Below are positions 40,669 to 50,869 of a stretch of DNA of 64,000 nt, one piece after another. The position numbers and the translations under genes were made by a program. Position 1 is the stretch's first letter. Each line of letters opens with the position of its first letter. The DNA comes from JADLFV01 sp964471555 (lineage in GTDB: Bacteria; Planctomycetota; Phycisphaerae; Phycisphaerales; Phycisphaeraceae). The stretch spans positions 7,942 through 71,941 of the forward strand of contig CAYYGM010000005.1 in NCBI GenBank assembly GCA_964471555.1, given 5' to 3'. The notes beneath the pieces were generated by a model. The model saw only the letters and a list, made by a program, of their open reading frames with translations. It did not search any database and was not told the origin of the DNA.

Positions 40669-41850
40669 ATGCTTCGTGTCGATGTGCGTAATGCCCGGCC
40701 GGGGATGAGTCTGGCTCTGCCGGTGCCCAATCCGGCTGCACCCGGAAAGGTGTTGCTGCGCGTCGGTTACGAGATGACCGCGGAAGTACTCGGTCGGCTC
40801 AGCGAGCTGGGCATCCGCCACGTCTGGGTGCGCTATCCCAGCCTCAATTTCCTGGAAAAGTTCATCGATCCGGCCACCATCCAGAAGCAGGCGGCCGTGG
40901 TCGAACAGATCAGCAGCACCTTCGAGAAACTTCAGACCGAGTCCACCGCCCGACTGGACTACGATCAGTACACCCAGAGCATCGGCGAACTGATCCAGCA
41001 GTTGATCAGCAATCCCGCCACGGCCGTGTTCCTGGGCGACATTGCCGGCGACTCCAACGACCTGATGCGCCACAGCAGTGCCGTGATGTACCTGGCCCTG
41101 CTGATGGGCCTGAAGCTGGAAGGCTACATCGTGCGCGAACGCAAGCACGTCGCCCCGGCCCGGGCCAAGAAATTGCGCAGCCTCGGCCTGGGTGCCATGC
41201 TCCACGACATCGGCATCACCATGCTGCCCGACGATGTCCGCGAGCACTACCAGAACACCGGCGATGAATCGGACCCGGTCTATCGTGAGCACACCACCCT
41301 CGGCTATCGCCTGGTCCGCGAGCAGGTGGAGCCGACGGTCTCCAACATCCTGCTGCACCACCACCAGCGCTACGACGGCTCGGGCTGGTCCGGCGGCGGC
41401 TATCCCGTTCTCTGTGATAACCGCATCCACATCTTCACCCGCATCGTCGCCCTGGCGGATCAGTACGATCGCCTGCGTCATCCCCTCGGCGGCAAGCCTC
41501 AGCCGGCCGTGCGCGCTCTGGCAGCCCTGCGTCGCAAGCCGCTGATCGAGCAGTTCGATCCCAGCACGCTGGCCGCTTTGTTCACCATCGCGCCGCCGTA
41601 TCCGCCCGGTTCGATCGTGCGCCTGAGCGACCGGCGCTTTGCGGTGTGCATCGACCATCATCCCGAGCAGCCCTGCCGCCCCGTGGTGCAGATCATCAAC
41701 GATCCCGCCCGGCTCAACTGCGACGACGCGCCGGGAGAAACCCTGAACTTGTGCGCCGAGGAGTTCGAGTCGCTGTCCGTGGTGGAAGTGGACGGCTGCG
41801 ACGTGCGCAAGGACAACTTCCTGCTGCCCGAAGGCGAGCAACAACCATAA
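40669..41850 (+). CDS. HD-GYP domain protein (c-di-GMP phosphodiesterase-like)
   Basis: Predicted c-di-GMP hydrolase of 393 residues. The first 65 residues (VRNARPGMSLALPVPNP, LGRLSELGIRHVWVRYP) match the DUF3391-like region often preceding HD-GYP. The catalytic part has LGAMLHDIGITMLPDD (HD pair), DPVYREHTTLGYRLV, NILLHHHQRYDGSGWSGG and VALADQYDRL. The usual DGxGYP reads DGSGWSGGGYP, so the GYP loop is altered by a short insertion, which could affect partner binding or specificity. The start was set at MLRVDV, 16 codons inside the open frame, because sequence before it is not conserved-looking. No partner gene is next to it. Confidence 0.85.
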   Translation: MLRVDVRNARPGMSLALPVPNPAAPGKVLLRVGYEMTAEVLGRLSELGIRHVWVRYPSLNFLEKFIDPATIQKQAAVVEQISSTFEKLQTESTARLDYDQYTQSIGELIQQLISNPATAVFLGDIAGDSNDLMRHSSAVMYLALLMGLKLEGYIVRERKHVAPARAKKLRSLGLGAMLHDIGITMLPDDVREHYQNTGDESDPVYREHTTLGYRLVREQVEPTVSNILLHHHQRYDGSGWSGGGYPVLCDNRIHIFTRIVALADQYDRLRHPLGGKPQPAVRALAALRRKPLIEQFDPSTLAALFTIAPPYPPGSIVRLSDRRFAVCIDHHPEQPCRPVVQIINDPARLNCDDAPGETLNLCAEEFESLSVVEVDGCDVRKDNFLLPEGEQQP

Positions 41851-41910
41851 CCGCGCCGCGGCGTGAGCCGTCGCGCCGCCCCCGCCGGATTGATGGGTGT
41901 CTTGTCGCCT

Positions 41911-42429
41911 TTACTGATCGGCCGGGGGATTCTTGCCGGTGACCGCGGTGATGTCGTTGCAGGCTGCGTTGGCGCCGGTCTTGGCGATCAGCGCGGCGCA
42001 GTAGGGGCTGCTGGTCACCATGGCGGTGGGGCTGTCCGCCGCGGGAGCGTTGGCGCAGCCCTGCACGTAGAGCGTGTCGCCGACCTTCTGAATGGCGTTG
42101 ATGCGCACCCAGTATCCAGCCGACTGCTGCGGGCCGAGGCCCACGACCACCAGGTCCTGCTTGGACAGATCGACCTTCAGGTCTTTCAAGGTCTGCGAGC
42201 CGCAGGCTTCCAGCTCTTTCTTCGAGGTGATCAGCCAGATGCCGCCGTGGGGCAGATCACTCTGGTCCGCGGACATGGTCTTGACAATGGCGACCGGCTC
42301 AGCGGGCGTGTTCATCGCAGAGGACATTGCCATCGAGTCGTCGGAGGATTCAGCCGGGGTGGACTTGCAACCAGCCAGGGCGACGGCGGCAATAAGGATC
42401 AACAGACTGAAGCGAAGCATAGTGGTCAT
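41911..42429 (-). CDS. Lipoprotein with PrcB_C-like domain
   Basis: Secreted lipoprotein of 172 residues. Signal and lipobox: LLILIAAVALAGC, the cysteine being the lipidation site. The rest resembles the C-terminal domain of PrcB-type proteins: WLITSKKELEACGSQ, DLSKQDLVVVGLGPQQSAGY, WVRINAIQKVGDTLYVQGC and AMVTSSPYCAALIAKT. Extra cysteines in the domain may form a disulphide. The ATG at 42429 is preceded by GGGAG at good distance; the frame is open 11 codons more. In known cases the domain sits in protease-complex subunits, but here no protease is adjacent, so function is open. Confidence 0.7.
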   Translation of the reverse strand: MTTMLRFSLLILIAAVALAGCKSTPAESSDDSMAMSSAMNTPAEPVAIVKTMSADQSDLPHGGIWLITSKKELEACGSQTLKDLKVDLSKQDLVVVGLGPQQSAGYWVRINAIQKVGDTLYVQGCANAPAADSPTAMVTSSPYCAALIAKTGANAACNDITAVTGKNPPADQ

Positions 42430-42495
42430 GGTGGGTCTCCCAGGGGAATTGTGAACGACCATGATAACGCATCCGGGCGTCGAGGTGTCAATCGC

Positions 42496-43155
42496 TCACA
42501 ACAGACACGGGTTGACGATGACAGCTCGCAATGACATGGCAAAGAACGGCCGCCCTTCGCGGCGATATTTGCGCTCGAAGTTGCTGCCCACCAGTTCGCC
42601 TTCACCGGCCGAGGTCGGCGGCTGGAACGGGCCTAGTTCAAAAAGGTCCGATACCTTGGCGACCTCCGTTTCCATCCACTGGAAATAGTCCGCATGGTCG
42701 GTGGTCAGGTGCACCCATCCGCCGCTGACCAGTGCGCGATGGAACAGGCGCAGCGTGGATTCCTGGATCAGCCGCCGCTTGTGATGGCGCTTCTTTGGCC
42801 AGGGGTCGGGGAAGTACACGTGGATGGCAGCCAGGGCGCCGGCCGCCACGAAGTTGCGCAGGAACATCGTCGCTTCGCAGTGCAGCATGCGGGCGTTGGC
42901 CAACTGATGGCGACGAATGCGGTCCGCGGCATGTCGCCAGTAGGCCCGGGCATACTCCATGCCCAGGAAGTTGGTCTGCGGATGCTGCGGGGCGTGCTGG
43001 ATGAGAAAGGTTCCCTTGCCGCTGCCGATCTCCAGTTCGATCGGCGCCGGGCGATCGAACCAGGCGTTCAGATCGATCGGGCCGTGATCCAGCGGTGGGA
43101 GCTGATCCTGGCTGATGCCGTAACCGGTGACGTCGAGTTGTGCGGCGCCGCTCAT
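42496..43155 (-). CDS. trmB: tRNA (guanine-N7-)-methyltransferase
   Basis: SAM-dependent enzyme that makes m7G46 in the variable loop of tRNAs. Motifs: IELEIGSGKGTFLIQHA (SAM-binding loop), NFLGMEYARAYWRHAADRI, IHVYFPDPWPKKRHHKRRLI (the catalytic and tRNA-binding block unique to TrmB) and GGWVHLTTDHADYF. The length of 219 is normal. The ATG at 43155 was chosen since the 14 codons upstream of it are not family-like. Confidence 0.93.
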   Translation of the reverse strand: MSGAAQLDVTGYGISQDQLPPLDHGPIDLNAWFDRPAPIELEIGSGKGTFLIQHAPQHPQTNFLGMEYARAYWRHAADRIRRHQLANARMLHCEATMFLRNFVAAGALAAIHVYFPDPWPKKRHHKRRLIQESTLRLFHRALVSGGWVHLTTDHADYFQWMETEVAKVSDLFELGPFQPPTSAGEGELVGSNFERKYRREGRPFFAMSLRAVIVNPCLL

Positions 43156-43189
43156 GGTGGTCAGTGTAACCAAGGCGCCGAAAGCAGCG

Positions 43190-43257
43190 AAGCCCACGGA
43201 TTGAATCTGTGGGCTTCAGTCTGTGTTGATGCATGACCCGGCGTGCTGAAGCACGCC
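43190..43257. repeat. Two intergenic hairpins
   Basis: Between trmB and the aspartic-protease gene: an AAGCCCAC...GTGGGCTT hairpin at 43190-43216 and GGCGTGC-TGAA-GCACGCC at 43240-43257. The centres (TTGA/TGAA) and paired layout recall the element at 49590-49648. Confidence 0.65.
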
Positions 43258-43268
43258 TCGCCCCGTGA

Positions 43269-45452
43269 TCAGGTCCGGGGGCGGGTGCGGCGCAGCAGGG
43301 CGGGGGAGGCGGCGAACAGCAGCAACATGGTGGCGGGCTCGGGGATGTTCAGCCCGGATGCCAGCAGCGCCTCATCGAAGCTCAGGTCGGGCGAGGTGCC
43401 GATGCCCCAGTTGTCGCCGAGGATTTGCAGGTCCGCCAGGTTGACCTGGCCGTCGCCGTTGAAGTCGCCGTCTTCGTAGGCGGTGACTGTGCCCTGCCAG
43501 TTGTCGCCGAGGATCTGCAGGTCGGCGAGGTTGACCTGGCCGTCGTAGTTGGCGTCGCCGCCCAACAGCACGCCGGCCAGCGAGCGCAGCACGATGGACG
43601 TGCTGTTGTAGATCACATCGACGGCGAACACGGAGTTGACGGTGGCGAATTCACCGGTGATGTCCTGCCCCGTCATGATGGTGAACAACTGGTGCAGGTA
43701 GGGCGTGTAGCCGTTGAACAGGTCCACATCGAGCGTGCCGTTGACGGTGACCAGGCCGCTGACCGCGACCCGGTCGTACTGCGTGATCGGTGTGTTGCCG
43801 CCGATGTCGATCTCGAGCGTGCCCTGGGCCAGTTGATCGAAGCTGCCCTGGATGGTGATCAGGCCGGCCGAGCTTCCCGGCGAGATGGTGCCCTGGCTGA
43901 TGACTTCACCAGCCACGGTGCCGCTGCCGCGCAGGGTGCCGCCGCGCAGCTCGACGGACAGGGCGTCGAGGCTGCTGTTGTCGTTGAGCGTGACGTAGCC
44001 GTCGTCTTCGATGATGGCGGCGTTGAAGATGGTCAGCTTCGAGCCGCCGTTGATGCGCACGTCCATGGCGGCGCCGTTGCCGGCCACGTGCAGGTAGTTG
44101 ACCTGGGAGTTGGCGTTGATGTTGGCGTTGCGGGCCTGGCCGGCAGGATTGACCACCTCGGCGATCCAGGTGATGGCGGGTGTGCCGTTGGTGGACCAGT
44201 TGGTGGTGGTGGCCCAGTCGCCGTTGAGGCCGGGGGCGCTCCAGGTGTGCGTGGCCAGGACCGAATCGCTGACGCCCAGGTAGGGGTTGCCGCTCTGGGG
44301 ATTGATCACCAGGTCGCGGTCAGCGAACAGGTTCATGCCGATCAGCCCGTCGAGCACGTTGAGTCCGTCGCGGGGGTCGGTGAGGTTGTAAACCACCAGG
44401 GGCACGTTGTAGAGCGTCAGGTCGCCGGCCGTGGTGGTGAAGGTCATTTGATCGGCAAAAAAGCCGGGCACCTCTTCGCTGGTGCCGGTGACGCCGGCCA
44501 GACGCACCACGAAGTCGGGCGTGTCCGTCGCCACGTGGAAGCCCAGGCTGGCCGCCATGTTCTCGGAGACGAAGCTGCCCTGCGAGCCGGTGTCGAAGAA
44601 CATCTCCACGTCGTTTTCGTTGTGGCCCTGATGATTGAGGTCCGCTTCCAGGAACATGTATCCGCCCAGCGTGGGATAAGCGGGGTTGTCGTTGAGGTCG
44701 TCCGTGAACACGCCGTCGAAGGAGGGGAAGAACGACGGTTGAAAAGAGCCCAGGGCGCTGTTGTAGAGCGTCAGCGACAGGCGGCGGGCCGGGGCGGCGA
44801 CGCTGCCGAGCGTGTTCAGCGCCACATTGGGTGAGCGATAGGTCTGGCCGTTGTAGCTGATGATGTTGGGATTGCTGTAGCTGATGGTGGTGGTGTAGAG
44901 GGTGGACAGCGACGTGCCGACCACGGAGGGCAGATTGTCGCCGGCTTCGGGATAGACGATGGAGCTGTTGTAGGCGCCCTTGAGCGTGCTGGTGTTGATC
45001 GCCAGGGGTGCGGTGCCGGTGATGTTCTGCAGGCCGGTGATGTAGATGCCCAGAGGATCGCTGGGCGTGGCGTACACCGTGCCGCCGCCACCGCCGCTGA
45101 GGCCGATGCCGTAGTCCGGGTTGCCCTGCAGGTTGGCGTGGCCCGCCCCGGCTCCGATGCCGACCTTGAAATTCAGATAGTCCTCGCGGCTGATGATCGT
45201 CAGCGGAGCGCCTGTATCGAATGTGAAGATTGAGTAATACGGGGAAGTGCCCAGCGGCAGCGTGCCACTGGGACTGCTGCTGAGGATCGGGTAGGTGTAC
45301 AGATCGTCAGCCGCCTCGCGGTTGTCCATACCGAGCACCACGTAGGGCGAGTTGCCGGCAATGGGAATCACCGGCAACTGGGCCCGGGCCGGGCTGACCA
45401 GGGCCAACAACACCGCCAGAATCGGCCCAAGCCGCCATGGGGACCATTGCAT
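43269..45452 (-). CDS. PEP-CTERM surface protein with pepsin-like aspartic protease domain
   Basis: A 727-residue exported multidomain protein. After the signal peptide (LGPILAVLLALVSPARA) comes a region with two aspartic-protease active-site motifs: YSIFTFDTGAPLTIISRED near residue 75 and VEMFFDTGSQGSFVSENM near 275, the two-lobed arrangement of pepsin-type enzymes rather than one retropepsin lobe. Residues of about 410-620 are beta-helix-like with passenger-type repeats (YVTLNDNSSLDALSVELRGG, GTVAGEVISQGTISPGSSAG). Then two dockerin-like repeats (GDANYDGQVNLADLQ, GDFNGDGQVNLADLQ) and a PEP-CTERM tail (IPEPATMLLLFAASPALL then RRTRPRT). The start at 45452 has AGAGGAG upstream. Probably sorted to the surface; the protease activity is a prediction. 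Confidence 0.82.
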   Translation of the reverse strand: MQWSPWRLGPILAVLLALVSPARAQLPVIPIAGNSPYVVLGMDNREAADDLYTYPILSSSPSGTLPLGTSPYYSIFTFDTGAPLTIISREDYLNFKVGIGAGAGHANLQGNPDYGIGLSGGGGGTVYATPSDPLGIYITGLQNITGTAPLAINTSTLKGAYNSSIVYPEAGDNLPSVVGTSLSTLYTTTISYSNPNIISYNGQTYRSPNVALNTLGSVAAPARRLSLTLYNSALGSFQPSFFPSFDGVFTDDLNDNPAYPTLGGYMFLEADLNHQGHNENDVEMFFDTGSQGSFVSENMAASLGFHVATDTPDFVVRLAGVTGTSEEVPGFFADQMTFTTTAGDLTLYNVPLVVYNLTDPRDGLNVLDGLIGMNLFADRDLVINPQSGNPYLGVSDSVLATHTWSAPGLNGDWATTTNWSTNGTPAITWIAEVVNPAGQARNANINANSQVNYLHVAGNGAAMDVRINGGSKLTIFNAAIIEDDGYVTLNDNSSLDALSVELRGGTLRGSGTVAGEVISQGTISPGSSAGLITIQGSFDQLAQGTLEIDIGGNTPITQYDRVAVSGLVTVNGTLDVDLFNGYTPYLHQLFTIMTGQDITGEFATVNSVFAVDVIYNSTSIVLRSLAGVLLGGDANYDGQVNLADLQILGDNWQGTVTAYEDGDFNGDGQVNLADLQILGDNWGIGTSPDLSFDEALLASGLNIPEPATMLLLFAASPALLRRTRPRT

Positions 45453-45554
45453 GGGGATCTCCTCTGCGCTTCGGATCGGGATACTCAATTATAGCCCCGG
45501 AAAGGCTTTCAGCGAAGAAATTAGATCGCGGCGCCATCGCGCAGGCCGCCATAG

Positions 45555-45576
45555 CCGGCGAGCTACGTCTCGCCGG
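45555..45576. repeat. Intergenic hairpin
   Basis: CCGGCGAG-6 bases-CTCGCCGG, a perfect 8-base stem 100 bases upstream of the aspartic-protease gene and 93 bases from the double-hairpin repeat. Confidence 0.6.
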
Positions 45577-45668
45577 ACTGATCCAACTTGCCGCCCCAAT
45601 CCGAACCATTTGCCCGGATTAACGCCATGCGCTTAGTGCCGTGACCGTCTTAAACTTTCGGGGTATCC

Positions 45669-45720
45669 GTTTAGCGGGCGAACTTGCTCGCCCAACGCCG
45701 AGCAAGCTCGGCGGCTAAAC
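45669..45720. repeat. Double-hairpin intergenic repeat (copy 2)
   Basis: 52 bases with the same GTTTAGC...GCTAAAC boundaries as the element at 36262-36322. The hairpins are GGGCGAACTTGCTCGCCC and GCCGAGCAAGCTCGGC; compensated differences from copy 1 in the second stem (G-C pairs changed together) suggest the fold is maintained. Confidence 0.8.
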
Positions 45721-45750
45721 GATGGACGAAAATCAGACGTGGACGCACCA

Positions 45751-47025
45751 CTAACCGCCCAGTGCAGCCGCGATGGCCCGGCCCAGCCGCTCGACGCCCT
45801 GGCGAATCTGTGGCACATCGGCCACGCCGAATGAAAGCCGGATCGTGTTGCCAGGCGCCTGCCGCGTGGGGTCCGGCGGATAGCAATACTCACCCGGCAC
45901 GAACAGCACCCCCTGCTCCAGCGACGTGCCGAACAGCGGGCCGTGGCGTCCCGTATCCACCGCCTGCGGAAGGGCGAGCCAGACGTACAAGCCGCCGGCG
46001 GGTTTGGTCCAACTCACCCCAGGAAAGTGTCCCAGGTGCTCATCCAGCGCTGCCAGCATGGCGTCGCGCTTGATCGCATACGCATCGCACAACTTCTTCA
46101 CGTGCGCGTCGAACGCACCGTTACGCAGCACGAGATTGAGTATCTGCTGATTGAAGTTGGACGACCCGAAGTCGCGCCCCGTCTTCTGCAAAATCACCGG
46201 CCCCACCAGATCACGCGGCAGCAACCCATATCCGGTTTTCATTCCGGGGGCGAACGGCTTGCTGAACGTCTGTAGCAACGCCACGTATTCGCCGCGCTCA
46301 TCAAAGCTGCGCAGCGACGGCGGGGCTTGATCGGTAAAGGTCAGCTCCCGATAGGCTGCATCTTCCACGATCAGAATGCGTCGGCCGGCCTTTTCACTGT
46401 GGCGGCGCACGATGTCCACGATCCGCGGCCGCCGCTCGGCGCTCAGCGTCAGGCCCGTGGGGTTCTGGTGATAACTGGTGACATACACCATCCCCGGAAA
46501 TCGGCCTTCACATAGCAGACGGTTCAATGTGTCATCGAGCGCTTCAGGGATCATGCCCTGCTCGTCCATATCGACGCCGCGCACCCGGGCTCCGAACGCC
46601 TCCAGCACGCCGGTGTAAACGAAGTACGTCGGCCACGCGGTCACCACGATGCTGTCCGGATCGATGAGCACCTCGGTCAGCAGGTGCAGCAACTGCTGTG
46701 AGCCGGTGGTCACCACGACGTCCTGCGCCTGGTAGCGGCCGGGCGTGGCGTCGAGGGTGTTCAGGTGATCGCAGATCGCCTGCCGCAGCGGCGGATAGCC
46801 CTGCGTGGTGCCGTATTGCAGGGCGGCGCGGGCGGTCCGGGGATCGGCCAGAAGTTGGGCGGCAGCATCGGCGACCGCTTGCTGCGGCAGCGTCTGGTCA
46901 TCCACGAAACCGGCCGCCAGCGAGATCAGGTTCGGCCGCTTCAGGGCCTCGGCCATCAGATAGCTGATCGGCTGATCGGTCGTGCGGTGGCCGCGTTGCG
47001 ACAGGGCGAAGGGTGGTAGCGTCAT
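45751..47025 (-). CDS. PLP-dependent aminotransferase, class I/II (LysN/MocR-catalytic-like)
   Basis: Fold-type I aminotransferase of 424 residues. Landmarks: ISLAAGFVDDQTLP at the N-terminus, LQYGTTQGYPPLRQAICDHL, the stacking region VTTGSQQLLHLLTEVLIDPD, VYVTSYHQNPTGLTLS, the aspartate in ILIVEDAAYRELTF, and the PLP lysine in LLQTFSKPFAPGMKTGYG. The C-terminal RLSFGVAD carries the carboxylate-binding arginine. The sequence resembles the catalytic half of MocR regulators and LysN 2-aminoadipate aminotransferase, but it has no winged-helix domain. The ATG at 47025 was chosen; a further 106 codons of open frame overlap the divergent thrS gene. Substrate not predictable. Confidence 0.85.
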   Translation of the reverse strand: MTLPPFALSQRGHRTTDQPISYLMAEALKRPNLISLAAGFVDDQTLPQQAVADAAAQLLADPRTARAALQYGTTQGYPPLRQAICDHLNTLDATPGRYQAQDVVVTTGSQQLLHLLTEVLIDPDSIVVTAWPTYFVYTGVLEAFGARVRGVDMDEQGMIPEALDDTLNRLLCEGRFPGMVYVTSYHQNPTGLTLSAERRPRIVDIVRRHSEKAGRRILIVEDAAYRELTFTDQAPPSLRSFDERGEYVALLQTFSKPFAPGMKTGYGLLPRDLVGPVILQKTGRDFGSSNFNQQILNLVLRNGAFDAHVKKLCDAYAIKRDAMLAALDEHLGHFPGVSWTKPAGGLYVWLALPQAVDTGRHGPLFGTSLEQGVLFVPGEYCYPPDPTRQAPGNTIRLSFGVADVPQIRQGVERLGRAIAAALGG

Positions 47026-47095
47026 GGCGACGCCATTGTAAATCCAATCCAGAACTTGACAGCCCGCAGGGCTGAGGTAGTTTTGCGCTTCTACC

Positions 47096-49219
<2,124 letters not shown>

Positions 49220-49757
49220 AAATTCGCGCGCACAAAACTGACGCCGGTCCCGAACTCGCATCCGCGCCGCCACCGCGCTGTTATGCCCGTTTGGGCTCGA
49301 AAAAGCGGGATTTCAACTGTTTTCGCTCAACAGGCGCGGGTCTTCGCCAGCGCCGCGGCGCGCACCGAGGTGGCAGCAGCCGGTGCGCGGGCTTCAGCAG
49401 ACGTCCGCAAGCGCCAACCGGCGCACAATCGTGCCAGGGTGGTAACGGCGAGACTGATCCGCCAACTCCCGCAGCACGCGGCGCTTGCATTCGCCTGCCG
49501 ACCCCGGCGCGCACAAACGTTGCGCCATTTTTCACCCTTCGCGCGCACAACCCGGCCAGCACTTGTAATACGGTTTGCGAAATAACTTTGGCGTGCCAGC
49601 TTGAGCTGGCATGCGTACCGGCCGGCATGCCGACTGAAGTCGGCACGCCCCGAAGCATGAGCAGCGGTCCAGGCGTGCTGTTTTTCCGCACCGTCCGTAT
49701 CCAGTACCTTGTCCGTGTCCTGAAACCGAAGCACGTCGCATCGCAAGGAGCCCCATC
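49220..49757. other. Intergenic region with hairpin repeat at 49590-49648
   Basis: About 540 bases with no gene or tRNA that I could recognise. Near its end is a 59-base element of two adjoining hairpins, TGCCAGCT-TG-AGCTGGCA (49594-49611) and TGCCGACT-GA-AGTCGGCA (49628-49645), which as a whole also form an imperfect palindrome (GGCGTGCC... to ...GGCACGCC). The rest is rich in GCGCGC-type words and may hold the promoter of the CorA-like gene. Confidence 0.55.
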
Positions 49758-50585
49758 ATGGCCGTCCCATCCGACTGGAATCTGCCCAAAGCGGTGACCG
49801 TGCGCCTCGGCGAACGCAGCGGCCGACAACGCGCCGTCGTTGAGCAAGGCCACCTGCTGCTGATCCTGCACCGCGCGCCCAGTGCCGGCATGGACGAACG
49901 TGACGGCCTCTACTTCTGGCGCGCGCCGGATGGCACTTGGCAAAGCGCCTCCGGCGGCGACGGATTGGCAGCCGTGCGCAGCCTGCTCGATGAATACGAC
50001 CGCGCCATCGACAAGCAGCAGAACGCGCTCGACGCAGCGCAGACAGCCGAGACTTACTACGCCGTCCTGCAGGAGTCCGGCCCGCTTTTCCGCTCCGCAC
50101 GCAATCTGTACCACGCACTGCAATCCGCCCGCGAGCAGGTGCACGACGCCGGCGAAGTCATCGTGCTGCGCGATCGCGGCTACGACATCGAGCGCGAAGC
50201 CGAGTTGCTCTACGCCGACGCCAGGCACGGCCTCGACTTCGCCGTCGCCCAACAGGCTGAGCTACAGGCAGACGCTTCCAACCAGATCAACCGTGCCTCG
50301 AATCGGCTGAACCTGCTGGCCGCGATGTTCCTGCCCATCACCGCCATCGCGGCCGTGTTCGGCATGAACCTCAAGAGCGGCTTCGAGACTACCGACGTCT
50401 GGCTCTTCTGGCTGGTCCTGCTGGTCGGCCTGGCCAGCGGGTTCTTCGTGCACGCCGCATTGAACGCCCGCCTGCCCGGCGACGAACGCTTCACCCGCAA
50501 AACCAGCAAGCGCCACATCCGCCACGACCGCGTCCCGCGCCATCCGCAGGATCGGCCAAGCTCGGCCGCCAATCGTCGAGCGTGA
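49758..50585 (+). CDS. CorA-like divalent cation transporter
   Basis: A 275-residue CorA-superfamily membrane protein. Long helices (VRSLLDEYDRAIDKQQNALD through NQINRASNRLNLLAAMFLPI) form the cytoplasmic stalk, TM1 is LNLLAAMFLPITAIAAVF, and it is followed by the pore-mouth motif GMN in FGMNLKSGFE. TM2 is VWLFWLVLLVGLASGFFVHA. The N-terminal cytoplasmic domain is shorter than in typical CorA proteins, and the C-terminus has a basic His/Arg-rich tail. The E. coli-type GMN and the acidic residue after it fit Mg2+/Co2+ transport. It stands alone, with no visible Mg2+ riboswitch upstream. Confidence 0.8.
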   Translation: MAVPSDWNLPKAVTVRLGERSGRQRAVVEQGHLLLILHRAPSAGMDERDGLYFWRAPDGTWQSASGGDGLAAVRSLLDEYDRAIDKQQNALDAAQTAETYYAVLQESGPLFRSARNLYHALQSAREQVHDAGEVIVLRDRGYDIEREAELLYADARHGLDFAVAQQAELQADASNQINRASNRLNLLAAMFLPITAIAAVFGMNLKSGFETTDVWLFWLVLLVGLASGFFVHAALNARLPGDERFTRKTSKRHIRHDRVPRHPQDRPSSAANRRA

Positions 50586-50620
50586 GTGACGCCTTGTTCG
50601 TGTGGTCGTTGTGATTTGAA

Positions 50621-50685
50621 TTTGACAGGATGACAGGATTTACAGGATCGACAGGATTTGTTTGTTGAACCGCCAAGACGCGGAG
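50621..50685 (+). repeat. ACAGGATT-type repeat, left copy
   Basis: Tandem GACAGGAT/TTACAGGAT units followed by TTTGTTTGTTGAACCGCC and AAGACGCGGAG. Its last 35 bases (50651-50685) recur inverted at 52298-52332 with one mismatch. An AACCGCAGATTGCGCAGATT stretch, another common intergenic word, follows. Confidence 0.8.
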
Positions 50686-50869
50686 GACGCGGAGAAGAAA
50701 CCAACCGCAGATTGCGCAGATTTCACAGATTGGGTGCTGTGGGGGCGGGTTCTGTGGATCTGGATTGCCGAAAAAGACTGCCGACCCCTACTTCCTCTCT
50801 GGCAGTTCACCACCGCCGAGGCCCGCATCAGGCTCAAGAAACTCTGCCCGACGATTGAGATGCAATGAA

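Noticed and set aside
49220..49590. tRNA gene in the long gap between thrS and the CorA-like gene
   Set aside because: No T-loop GTTCRANNC box with an acceptor stem could be found on either strand.
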